Assembly: GCA_020636895.1 (NCBI GenBank) | Contig: JACJWZ010000001.1 | Coordinates: 1,169,501 to 1,233,500, forward strand | Source: Thermoleophilales bacterium | GTDB taxonomy: Bacteria > Actinomycetota > Thermoleophilia > Solirubrobacterales > 70-9 | Reading direction: 5' to 3' | DNA length: 64,000 nucleotides | Part shown: positions 57,119-64,000 of the stretch, in pieces | Numbering within the stretch: position 1 is the first letter of the stretch | Layout: each line of letters opens with the position of its first letter | Translations under genes and position numbers: made by a program | Notes under the pieces: generated by a model | Database searches by the model: none | What the model was told of the DNA's origin: nothing | The model's input: the letters and a program-made list of their open reading frames with translations, nothing else

Positions 57119-57997
57119 TCAAGGCGTCACCTTCGTCCCGATCCCGGCGTCGGTGAATAGCTCCAGCAGGAGGCTGTGGGGGCGACGCCCGTCGACGATG
57201 TGGGCTGACTGCACGCCGCCGTCGATCGCCTCCGCGCAGGCGACGAGCTTGGGGCGCATGCCACCGTCGATCGACGGCAGGGCCTCGCGGACCTCGTCGA
57301 CCGTCGCCTCCGAGATCAGCGTCGCGGGGTCGTCAGCGGCCTCGCGCCAGCCCTCGACGTCGGTCAGGAAGATCGCCTTGTAGGCGGTCAGGGCGGCGGC
57401 GACCTTGCCCGCCGCGGAGTCGGCGTTGACGTTGTAGGAGTTGCCCTCGCGGTCGGAGGCCGCGGAGGCGATCACCGGGATGTAGTCGGAGGAGATGTGA
57501 TCGAGCACGTCGACGTCGACGCGCTCGATCTCGCCGACGAAGCCGACCTTGTCCGCCTCGGCGACCGGGCGGATCTCGAACAGGGTGCCGTCCTCGCCGG
57601 AGAGGCCGACCGCGGGCTGCCCCTGGCGGTTGAGGCGCTGGACGATGTCGGAGTTGACCTTGCCGAGCAGGACCATCTTCGCCACCTCGACCGTCTCGGC
57701 ATCGGAGACGCGCAGCCCGTCGACGAACTTGACCTCGAGGCCGAGGCGCTCCATGTACTCGGTGATCTCCGGGCCTCCGCCGTGCACGATCACCGGGTTC
57801 AGGCCGACGTACTTGAGCAGGACGACGTCGCGGGCGAACTCGTCCCGCAGGGCTGGGTCCCGCATCGCCGCGCCGCCGTACTTGATGACCACGGTGCGGC
57901 CGTGGAACTCGCGGATGTAGGGCAACGCCTCCAGCAGCGTCTCGACGCTGCCCTCGGCCGCCAGGGCCCGCTCCTCCGCTGTTCTGCGATCGCTCAT
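57119..57997 (-). CDS. argB: N-acetylglutamate kinase
   Basis: A 292-aa amino-acid kinase that phosphorylates N-acetylglutamate. It has VVIKYGGAAM, NPVIVHGGGPEIT, GLSGEDGTLF, VIASAASDREGNSYNVNAD and LTDVEG, all expected for the fold. The N-terminal helix (TLLEALPYIREFHG) suggests the hexameric, arginine-inhibited form. ATG 57997 overlaps the argJ stop as ATGA. Confidence 0.97.
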   Translation of the reverse strand: MSDRRTAEERALAAEGSVETLLEALPYIREFHGRTVVIKYGGAAMRDPALRDEFARDVVLLKYVGLNPVIVHGGGPEITEYMERLGLEVKFVDGLRVSDAETVEVAKMVLLGKVNSDIVQRLNRQGQPAVGLSGEDGTLFEIRPVAEADKVGFVGEIERVDVDVLDHISSDYIPVIASAASDREGNSYNVNADSAAGKVAAALTAYKAIFLTDVEGWREAADDPATLISEATVDEVREALPSIDGGMRPKLVACAEAIDGGVQSAHIVDGRRPHSLLLELFTDAGIGTKVTP

Positions 57998-59163
57998 GTC
58001 GTGTACTCCGCGTTCAGGGTGACGTACTCGTGGGTGAGGTCGCTGAAGTAGACGTGCGCCCGCTCCTCGCCGCGGCCGAGATCGATCGCGATCTCGGCCT
58101 CACGGGCCTCGCCGCCGAGCTCCTCGAAGCTGATCCGCTCGGGGCCGAGCTCGCCGACGTCCTCGCCGGCCAGCGCCTTGCCCGCGGCCTGCGCGATCCG
58201 CCCCCAGTTGGGATCGCGGCCGAACAGCGCGGTCTTGACCAACGGGGAGTTGGCGATCTCGCGGGCGACGCGCTCGGCCTCGGCCGCCTCGGCGGCGCCA
58301 CTCACCTCGACTCGCCCGGTCCGGGTTGCGCCCTCCCCGTCGGCGACGATCTCGAGCGCGAGCTGCAGCAGGACCGCGTCGAGCAAGCCCTCGGGCAGCT
58401 CGGCTTCGGCGGCGCCGGACGCCTGCAACATCACGGTGTCGTTGGTGGACATCTGCCCGTCGACGGTGATCCGCTCGAAGGAGGCGTTGACAGCGCGCCG
58501 CAGGGCGGCGGCGAGATCGGGGACCACGGCGTCGGTCTGCACGAAGCAGAGCATCGTCGCGAACCCCGGCTCGATCATCCCGGCGCCCTTGGCCTGGGCT
58601 GAGATCGTGACTCCGCCGGCGCGGATCGCGCAGCGCTTAGGCCAGCGATCGGTGGTCATGATCGCGGCCGCGAAGTCGGCGCCGCCGTCGGGCCGGAGCG
58701 CCGCCGCGGTCTCGTCGATGCCGCCGATCACGAGGCTCATGTCGAGCGGGACACCGATCGTGCCGGTCTCGGCGACAGCGACCCGTTCGGGCTCGCAGCC
58801 GAGGGCGGACGCGGCGCGCTCCTGCATCGCGATCGCGTCGGCGTAACCCTGCTCGCCGGTCGCCGCGTTGGCGTTGCCGGAGTTGACGACGACCGCGCGC
58901 AGGGCGCCCTGGTCGCAGCGCTCGCGGCAGACCCTGATCGGCGCCGCGGCGGCGGCGTTCCGGGTCAGCAGCAGAGCCGAGCGCACCGTCGCAACATCGC
59001 AGGCGAGGATGCCGACGTCGGTGCCCCCCGAGGGCTTGAGGCCGCAGGCGACGCCGGCGCCGCGGAAGCCCGGCGCGAGCGTGGTCGGCTCGAGCTCCTC
59101 GATCCCGGTCGGGGGCTCGATCCAGCGCGAGCGGAAGAAGCCGCCGTTGGCGCCGCCGCTCAT
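57994..59163 (-). CDS. argJ: glutamate N-acetyltransferase (ornithine acetyltransferase)
   Basis: A 389-aa enzyme that recycles the acetyl group from N-acetylornithine to glutamate. The autocleavage site is visible as GFATMLCF, with the Thr nucleophile after Ala; VNSGNANAATGEQGY and STNDTV are further family segments. Presence of argJ means a cyclic arginine pathway. It overlaps argC upstream and argB downstream by ATGA. Confidence 0.97.
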   Translation of the reverse strand: MSGGANGGFFRSRWIEPPTGIEELEPTTLAPGFRGAGVACGLKPSGGTDVGILACDVATVRSALLLTRNAAAAAPIRVCRERCDQGALRAVVVNSGNANAATGEQGYADAIAMQERAASALGCEPERVAVAETGTIGVPLDMSLVIGGIDETAAALRPDGGADFAAAIMTTDRWPKRCAIRAGGVTISAQAKGAGMIEPGFATMLCFVQTDAVVPDLAAALRRAVNASFERITVDGQMSTNDTVMLQASGAAEAELPEGLLDAVLLQLALEIVADGEGATRTGRVEVSGAAEAAEAERVAREIANSPLVKTALFGRDPNWGRIAQAAGKALAGEDVGELGPERISFEELGGEAREAEIAIDLGRGEERAHVYFSDLTHEYVTLNAEYTT

Positions 59164-60209
59164 CCGAGCCCCAGGTTCTCGTCGATGCCGAGCATCAGGT
59201 TCAGGTTCTGAATGGCTTGACCCGCCGCGCCCTTCCAGAGGTTGTCGATCGAGCCGAAGGCGAGGATGCGGCCGCCGCGATCGACGTCGACGTGGATCCG
59301 GCAGAGGTTCGACTCACGCACCTCGCGCATGCTCGGCGGGCGCTCGTCCAGAACCTCGACCCATTCCTCGCCGGCGTAGCGCTCGGCGTAGAGGGCGCGG
59401 ACCTCCTCGGCATCGACCTCGCGGGCCGGCCGCACATAGCAGGAGACGAGCTCGCCCTGGTCGATCGGCAACAGGTGCGGGACGAAGGTGAGGGGTGGCG
59501 CGGACGACCCGCTCAGCGCCGCCAGCTCCTGAGCGATCTCGGGCTCGTGCCTGTGGCCGGCGGTGCCGTAGGGCATCGCGTTCTCGGTCAGGCTCACGAA
59601 CGAGAGCCGGTCCCCCCCGCCTCGCCCGGCGCCGGAGACTCCCGACTTGGCATCGACGACGACGTCGGCGATCAGACCCGCCGCCGCAAGCGGTGCCAGG
59701 GTGAGAATCGTCGCGGTCGGGTAGCAGCCGGGATTGGCGACGAGCTCGGCTGAGCGGATCTTGTCGCGGTACAGCTCCGGCAACCCGTAGACGGCCTCGC
59801 CGAGGAGCTCGGGCGCGGCCAGCTCGCCGTACCAATCGGCGTAGACGTTCGGGTCCCGGAGCCTGAAATCGGCGGAGAGGTCGACGACAATCAGCCCGAG
59901 CTCGCGCAGGCCCGCGACCACGGGCGCGGCGGCGCCATGGGGGTAGGCGACGATCGCCGCGTCGCAGTCGGTGGCTGCGTCGACGTCGAGCTCGGTCAGC
60001 TCCATCGGCACGCGATGGCGCGGGTGCAGGTCGCAGATCCGCGTGCCCGCATCGCTGCGCGAGCTCGCCCGGGCGAGCTCGAGCTTCGGGTGGTGCCAGA
60101 CGAGATCGGCCGCGAGCGCGCCGGCGAGGCCGGAGGCTCCGGCAACGATCACCCGGCTGACGGGATCGCCGTCGAGGGGCTGGGGACTGGGCTGCGCCCG
60201 TTCAGCCAC
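59160..60209 (-). CDS. argC: N-acetyl-gamma-glutamyl-phosphate reductase
   Basis: A 349-aa NADP-dependent enzyme of arginine synthesis. The nucleotide loop is VIVAGASGLAGALAADLV; the catalytic Cys lies in VANPGCYPTATIL, and HRHEPEIAQEL provides the family His. The GTG start at 60209 overlaps the pheT stop (GTGGCTGA), which ties the arg genes to pheST; a second GTG at codon 17 would give a start nearer the conserved region. Confidence 0.96.
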   Translation of the reverse strand: MAERAQPSPQPLDGDPVSRVIVAGASGLAGALAADLVWHHPKLELARASSRSDAGTRICDLHPRHRVPMELTELDVDAATDCDAAIVAYPHGAAAPVVAGLRELGLIVVDLSADFRLRDPNVYADWYGELAAPELLGEAVYGLPELYRDKIRSAELVANPGCYPTATILTLAPLAAAGLIADVVVDAKSGVSGAGRGGGDRLSFVSLTENAMPYGTAGHRHEPEIAQELAALSGSSAPPLTFVPHLLPIDQGELVSCYVRPAREVDAEEVRALYAERYAGEEWVEVLDERPPSMREVRESNLCRIHVDVDRGGRILAFGSIDNLWKGAAGQAIQNLNLMLGIDENLGLG

Positions 60210-62673
60210 GAAGCGACGCCCCGATCCCCCCGAGGGCGTCGACGATGCGCTCCCGCAGCGGCGCCACCTCGGAGTCCGTCAGCGTGCGATCGGACGCACG
60301 GAACAGCAGGTGCAGCGCGAGGCTGCGCTTACCGGCTCCCACCTGCTCGCCCTCGTAGACGTCGAAGACGCGGATGGAGCGCAGCAGCTCTCCCCCAGCC
60401 TCGGCCACCGTCGCGACGATCCGGTCCGACGGCACATCGGCGTCGGCGACGACCGCGAGGTCCTCGCCGACCGCGGGGAAGGTGGTGACGTCCTCGAAGC
60501 TCTCGGCGCCGACACTCGCCGCCTCCAGCAAGGGCGCGACGTCGATCTCGAACGCGACGCCCGCGCGCGCGCCGATCGCCGCGAGAACCGAGGGGTGCAG
60601 CTCGCCGATCCACCCTGCGGGCGCGCCGCCGAAAGAGACCTCAGCGGCCCGGGCCGGGTGCAGGAAGGGCCGGGCCGCCGGCTCGAGCGTCAGCGGCGCT
60701 CCCATCGCCTCGGCGAGGAGCTCGAGCAACCCCTTGGCGTCGTAGAAGTCGGCGTCTCTTCCCTGCCCACGCCACGAGCCGGGCGCGAGCGGCCCGACGA
60801 CGACGGCGGCGAGGCGGTGCGGCTCGGCGATCGGGGCCGTGCGGACGCCCGCGAAGTCACCGGCGGCGGGCCCCCCTGCGCTCGGGGGGCGCTCGGGCAG
60901 ATAGGCGCGGCCGCTCTCGAAGAGGGCGACGCTCTCGGCCCCGCGCGCGAGGTTGCGGCCCACCGCTGCGAGTAGCCCGCCGAGAAGGTCGGTCCGCATC
61001 GCCGACTGGTCTTCGGAGAGCGGGTTGTGGACGACGACCGGCGCGACCTCGTCGAGGCCGGGAACGCCCTCACGGTCGGGGGCGACGAAGCTGAAGGTGA
61101 CGGCCTCGTCGAGGCCGCTGTCGCGAAGCAGGTCCTCCAACCGCCGGATCAGCGCCTGGTGGCGCTGCAGCCCACCGACGGACTCGCCGCGGTCGGGCAG
61201 CGTCGCCGGCAGGTGCTCGTCGATCCCGTGGACGCGGGCGATCTCCTCGATCAGGTCGATCTCACGGGTCGTGTCGAGGTGGCGGTCGGCCGGGACGGCG
61301 ACCCGCATCACGCCCTCGCCCCCGCTCTCGCCCCCGTTCTCGACGCCGAAGCCGAGCCGCTCCAGGTACTCGGTCATCTCGGCGACGCTCACGGGCATCC
61401 CGAGGATCGCCTCCACGCGATCGGCCCTGAGGGTCAGCTCGCGCGGCTCGAACCGCGGCAGCCGGGCGTCGACGTCGATCGTGCCAGGCACCAACCGGGC
61501 GCCGCAGAGGTCGACGAGCAGCTTCGAGGCGACGGCCTGCGCCCGCATCGTCAGGTCGGGGTGGATCCCCTTCTCGAAGCGCGTCGAGGCCTCCGAGCGC
61601 AGGCCGAGGAAGCCGGAGCTGCGGAGGATGTTGAAGCCGTCCCAGTTGGCGGCCTCGAGCAGGACCCGCGTCGTCTTGTCGGAGACCTCCGAGATCTGCC
61701 CGCCCATGATCCCGGCGATGCCGGAGGGTCCGTTGCGGTCGCAGACGACGACGGTGTCGGTGTCCAGGGTCCGCTCGACGTCGTCGAGGGTGGTCATCTT
61801 CTCGCCGTCGGTGGCGGCGCGGACGATGATCTCGCCACCGGGCACCTCGTCGAGGTCGAAGGCGTGCAGGGGCTGGCCCGTGAGCAGCATCACGTAGTTG
61901 GTGATGTCGACGACGTTGTTGATCGGGCGCTGCCCCGCTGCGATCAGCCGCGCCTTCAGCCACAGCGGCGAGGGGGCGATCGTGACATCCGCGAAGACGC
62001 GCGCCGTGAACCGCGGGCAGAGCTCGGGAACCTGGACGGCCACGGACGCGTGGTCGCTCGCGTCGTCCTCGCCGGAGGCCTCGGCGTCGGTGGCCCAGGG
62101 AGCCTCGGCGAGGGGCGCGCCGGTGACCGCGTGCACCTCGCGGGCGATGCCGAAGAGCCCGAAGCAGTCGGCGCGGTTGGGCGTGATCTCAAGCTCGAGG
62201 ACGGTCTCCGACACCGGCAGCACCTCGGCAAGCGGCGCGCCGGGCGCCGCGTCCGTCTCGAGCACCGCGATACCGTCGGAGTCCTCCCCGAGCTCCATCT
62301 CCGTCTCCGAGAGGATCATCCCCGCCGACTCGATGCCGCGGAGCTTCGCCTTGCCGAGCTTCGTCCCCCCTGGCATGACGGCACCCGGGAGGACGACCGC
62401 GACGGTCTGGCCGGCGGCGACGTTCGGTGCCCCGCAGACGATCGTCCGCGGCTCGTCGTCGCCCGTGTCGACGGTGCAGACGCGCAGCCGGTCGGCGTTG
62501 GGGTGCTGCTCGGCCGCAAGCACGGAGCCGACGACGAAGCCGTCGGCGGAGGGCGCGCCGATCTCGAGCACGCGCTCCACCTCGGTGCCGGTCATCGAGA
62601 GGCGCTCGGAGAGTTCACGGGCCTCCAGCCCGGGGTCGCAGAGCGAGCGCAGCCAAGCCATCGGGGCGCGCAT
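60202..62673 (-). CDS. pheT: phenylalanyl-tRNA synthetase beta subunit
   Basis: An 823-aa subunit. It starts at ATG 62673 (MRAPMAWLRSLCDPGL), which overlaps pheS as ATGA. Domains in order are the tRNA-binding EMAP-like OB fold (about 40-150), B3/B4 (NNVVDITNYVML), B5, the inactive synthetase core (EIDLIEEIARVHGIDEHLP), and the C-terminal anticodon-binding FDX-ACB fold (FPAVGEDLAVVADADVP). The apparent frame extension to 63963 is antisense or shadow sequence of pheS. Confidence 0.97.
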   Translation of the reverse strand: MRAPMAWLRSLCDPGLEARELSERLSMTGTEVERVLEIGAPSADGFVVGSVLAAEQHPNADRLRVCTVDTGDDEPRTIVCGAPNVAAGQTVAVVLPGAVMPGGTKLGKAKLRGIESAGMILSETEMELGEDSDGIAVLETDAAPGAPLAEVLPVSETVLELEITPNRADCFGLFGIAREVHAVTGAPLAEAPWATDAEASGEDDASDHASVAVQVPELCPRFTARVFADVTIAPSPLWLKARLIAAGQRPINNVVDITNYVMLLTGQPLHAFDLDEVPGGEIIVRAATDGEKMTTLDDVERTLDTDTVVVCDRNGPSGIAGIMGGQISEVSDKTTRVLLEAANWDGFNILRSSGFLGLRSEASTRFEKGIHPDLTMRAQAVASKLLVDLCGARLVPGTIDVDARLPRFEPRELTLRADRVEAILGMPVSVAEMTEYLERLGFGVENGGESGGEGVMRVAVPADRHLDTTREIDLIEEIARVHGIDEHLPATLPDRGESVGGLQRHQALIRRLEDLLRDSGLDEAVTFSFVAPDREGVPGLDEVAPVVVHNPLSEDQSAMRTDLLGGLLAAVGRNLARGAESVALFESGRAYLPERPPSAGGPAAGDFAGVRTAPIAEPHRLAAVVVGPLAPGSWRGQGRDADFYDAKGLLELLAEAMGAPLTLEPAARPFLHPARAAEVSFGGAPAGWIGELHPSVLAAIGARAGVAFEIDVAPLLEAASVGAESFEDVTTFPAVGEDLAVVADADVPSDRIVATVAEAGGELLRSIRVFDVYEGEQVGAGKRSLALHLLFRASDRTLTDSEVAPLRERIVDALGGIGASLRG

Positions 62674-63803
62674 CAGAACTGCTCCAGCATGCGGACGTCG
62701 TCGTCGAAGAACATGCGCAGGTCGGGGACGCCGTGCTTGAGCATCGCGATCCGTTCGATGCCCATCCCGAATGCGAAGCCCTGGACGCGCTCGGGGTCGT
62801 AGCCGTGCTCGCGCACGAACCCGAAGACGTTCGGGTCGACCATCCCCGAGCCGAGGATCTCCAGCCACCCGGTCCCCTTGCAAAGGTTGCAGCGCTCCTC
62901 GCTCCCGCCGACCGTCATGACGCCAGTACCGGAGCAGCGGAAGCAGGAGACGTCGACCTCGACGCTGGGCTCGGTGAACGGGAAGTAGTGAGGGCGCAGG
63001 CGCAGCTCCCGGTCGGGGCCGAAGATCGCCCGGGCGAAGGTGAGGAGCGTTCCCTTGAGATCGGCGAGGGTGATGTCCTCGCCGACCGCCAGCCCCTCGA
63101 TCTGGTTGAACATCGGGGTGTGGGTCGCGTCGGAGTCGCGACGGTAGGTGCGGCCCGGGACGATGATGAAGATCGGCGGCGTCGCGTCCTCCATGGAGCG
63201 CACCTGCATCGGCGAGGTGTGGGTGCGCAGGAGCACGTCGCGGGGACCCGGCGGCAGCTCCAGCGCGGCGCCGTCGGTGCCGTACAGCTCCGGATCGGCG
63301 CCGAGCGAGGCGGGATCGACGTAGAAGGTGTCCTGGAGCATCCGCGCGGGGTGGCCGGGCGGGTGGTTGAGCGCGGTGAAGTTGTAGTAGTCGTGCTCGA
63401 CCTCGGGGCCCTCCATGACCTTGTAGCCGAGGCCGACGAAGACGTCCTCGATCTCGCGCCGGGTGCGGGTGAGCGGGTGCAGGTGCCCGAGCCGCACCGG
63501 CGGCGTACCGGGCAGGGTCACGTCGATCGACTCGCCCGAGATGCGGGCGTTGAGCTCGGCGGCTTCGAGCTTCTCCTTCGCGGCGCCGAGCAGGCCCTCG
63601 AGCTCGACCCGGGCCTGGTTGCCGGTCTTGCCGACCGGGCCCCGCTGCTCGGGCGGGAGCTCGCCGATCCCGCGCAGGATCGCCGTCAGCTCGGCCTTGC
63701 GCCCGAGATAGCGGACGCGGATGTCCTCGAGCGCGGCCGCGTCCGGCGCCGCGTCGATCGCGGTCCGGGCTTCGTTGCGCAGCTCTTCGATCCGCTCGAG
63801 CAT
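62673..63803 (-). CDS. pheS: phenylalanyl-tRNA synthetase alpha subunit
   Basis: A 376-aa catalytic subunit. It has an N-terminal coiled coil (1-90), class II motif 2 as GRTYRRDSDATHTPMFNQIEGL and motif 3 as FAFGMGIERIAML. A zinc-finger-like insert with CFRCSGTG and CNLCKGTG (four Cys) sits between them; many PheS proteins, such as the E. coli type, lack it. It starts 5 bp after the spoU-type gene and heads the coupled pheST-arg series. Confidence 0.97.
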   Translation of the reverse strand: MLERIEELRNEARTAIDAAPDAAALEDIRVRYLGRKAELTAILRGIGELPPEQRGPVGKTGNQARVELEGLLGAAKEKLEAAELNARISGESIDVTLPGTPPVRLGHLHPLTRTRREIEDVFVGLGYKVMEGPEVEHDYYNFTALNHPPGHPARMLQDTFYVDPASLGADPELYGTDGAALELPPGPRDVLLRTHTSPMQVRSMEDATPPIFIIVPGRTYRRDSDATHTPMFNQIEGLAVGEDITLADLKGTLLTFARAIFGPDRELRLRPHYFPFTEPSVEVDVSCFRCSGTGVMTVGGSEERCNLCKGTGWLEILGSGMVDPNVFGFVREHGYDPERVQGFAFGMGIERIAMLKHGVPDLRMFFDDDVRMLEQF

Positions 63804-63808
63804 GGTGA

Positions 63809-64000
63809 TCAGCCGTCTCCCCCGGCCGCGAGCGACGATATCCGCTGCAGCCCGATCGCCGCCGCCGCGGCGACATTGAGCGATTCGGCGCCGGAGCGGA
63901 CCGGGATCGTCGCGACGGCGTCACAGCGCTCGACGACGTCGTGGGGAAGGCCGTCCCGCTCACCGCCCAGGCACAGCGTCGGCGGCGAGGCGCCGTCCCC
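63809..64000 (-). CDS. SpoU/TrmH-family RNA methyltransferase, C-terminal part
   Basis: The last 63 codons are present; the N-terminus lies beyond the right edge. The SPOUT knot signature is clear: LCLGGERDGLP, then CDAVATIPVR and ESLNVAAAAAIGL, which together bind S-adenosylmethionine and the substrate ribose. Enzymes of this family 2'-O-methylate tRNA or 23S rRNA. Placement directly before pheS is a common arrangement in bacteria. Confidence 0.88.
   Translation of the reverse strand, partial: GDGASPPTLCLGGERDGLPHDVVERCDAVATIPVRSGAESLNVAAAAAIGLQRISSLAAGGDG

Overview
The window reads as a chromosomal segment of a high-GC actinobacterium. Gene content (class E-type sortase with an LPxTG-type protein, CymR-like Rrf2 regulator, a pheST-argCJB-argD block, very tight gene packing with many ATGA/GTGA overlaps and GTG starts) best fits the Thermoleophilia/Solirubrobacterales lineage. 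That placement is an inference from gene content and base composition only; no rRNA gene is present. No tRNA gene was seen.

Bases 1-866 hold the end of a secreted DUF4352-like protein, a tandem 60-bp repeat with a 20-bp perfect palindrome, and a small membrane protein. Bases 867-11480 are an integrated mobile element. It is bounded by a 20-bp direct repeat (19/20 identical) that duplicates the last codons of an rrf2 gene, and it carries arrays of short repeats at both ends that look like integrase/excisionase arm sites. Nearly all its genes run leftward in overlapping series: XRE repressor, RecA/RepA-like ATPase, Xis-like helix-turn-helix protein, small unknowns including a 50-aa zinc-ribbon protein, HNH nuclease, ribbon-helix-helix protein, large terminase, helix-hairpin-helix protein and tyrosine integrase. 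No portal, capsid or tail gene is present, so it resembles a phage satellite or packaging island rather than a full prophage. Probable cargo genes sit at both ends.

Bases 11466-25383 are ordinary chromosome: rrf2, a pseudo-receiver response regulator, an HDOD-LuxR fusion, gltX, nfo, a Cys-rich protein, a lipoprotein, dnaE, then a cluster of three coiled-coil proteins (970, 148 and 244 aa). The 244-aa protein shares a C-terminal module of about 44 residues with a second low-complexity protein at 33228-34202. Two related families of short repeats with the core GTGGCGCCTTTTCCAC lie at 16.1-16.3 kb and 25.4-25.6 kb.

Bases 25679-55202 form a large cell-surface polysaccharide locus, interrupted only by argG and a small membrane protein. 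It includes a polyprenyl-phosphate sugar transferase, sortase plus LPFTG protein, a Wzz/BY-kinase protein, two Wzy/O-antigen-ligase-like proteins, a Wzx flippase, five glycosyltransferase genes (one a GT4-methyltransferase fusion, one a tandem GT4-GT4 protein), sugar epimerases, a sugar nucleotidyltransferase, an FkbM methyltransferase, an alpha/alpha-toroid protein, two parallel beta-helix proteins and a Thr-rich membrane protein. Together these could build, export, polymerise and modify an extracellular glycan.

Bases 55223-64000 run leftward as one tightly coupled operon: spoU-type methyltransferase (partial), pheS, pheT, argC, argJ, argB, vapB, vapC, argD. A VapBC toxin-antitoxin pair is embedded between argB and argD and overlaps the argD start codon.
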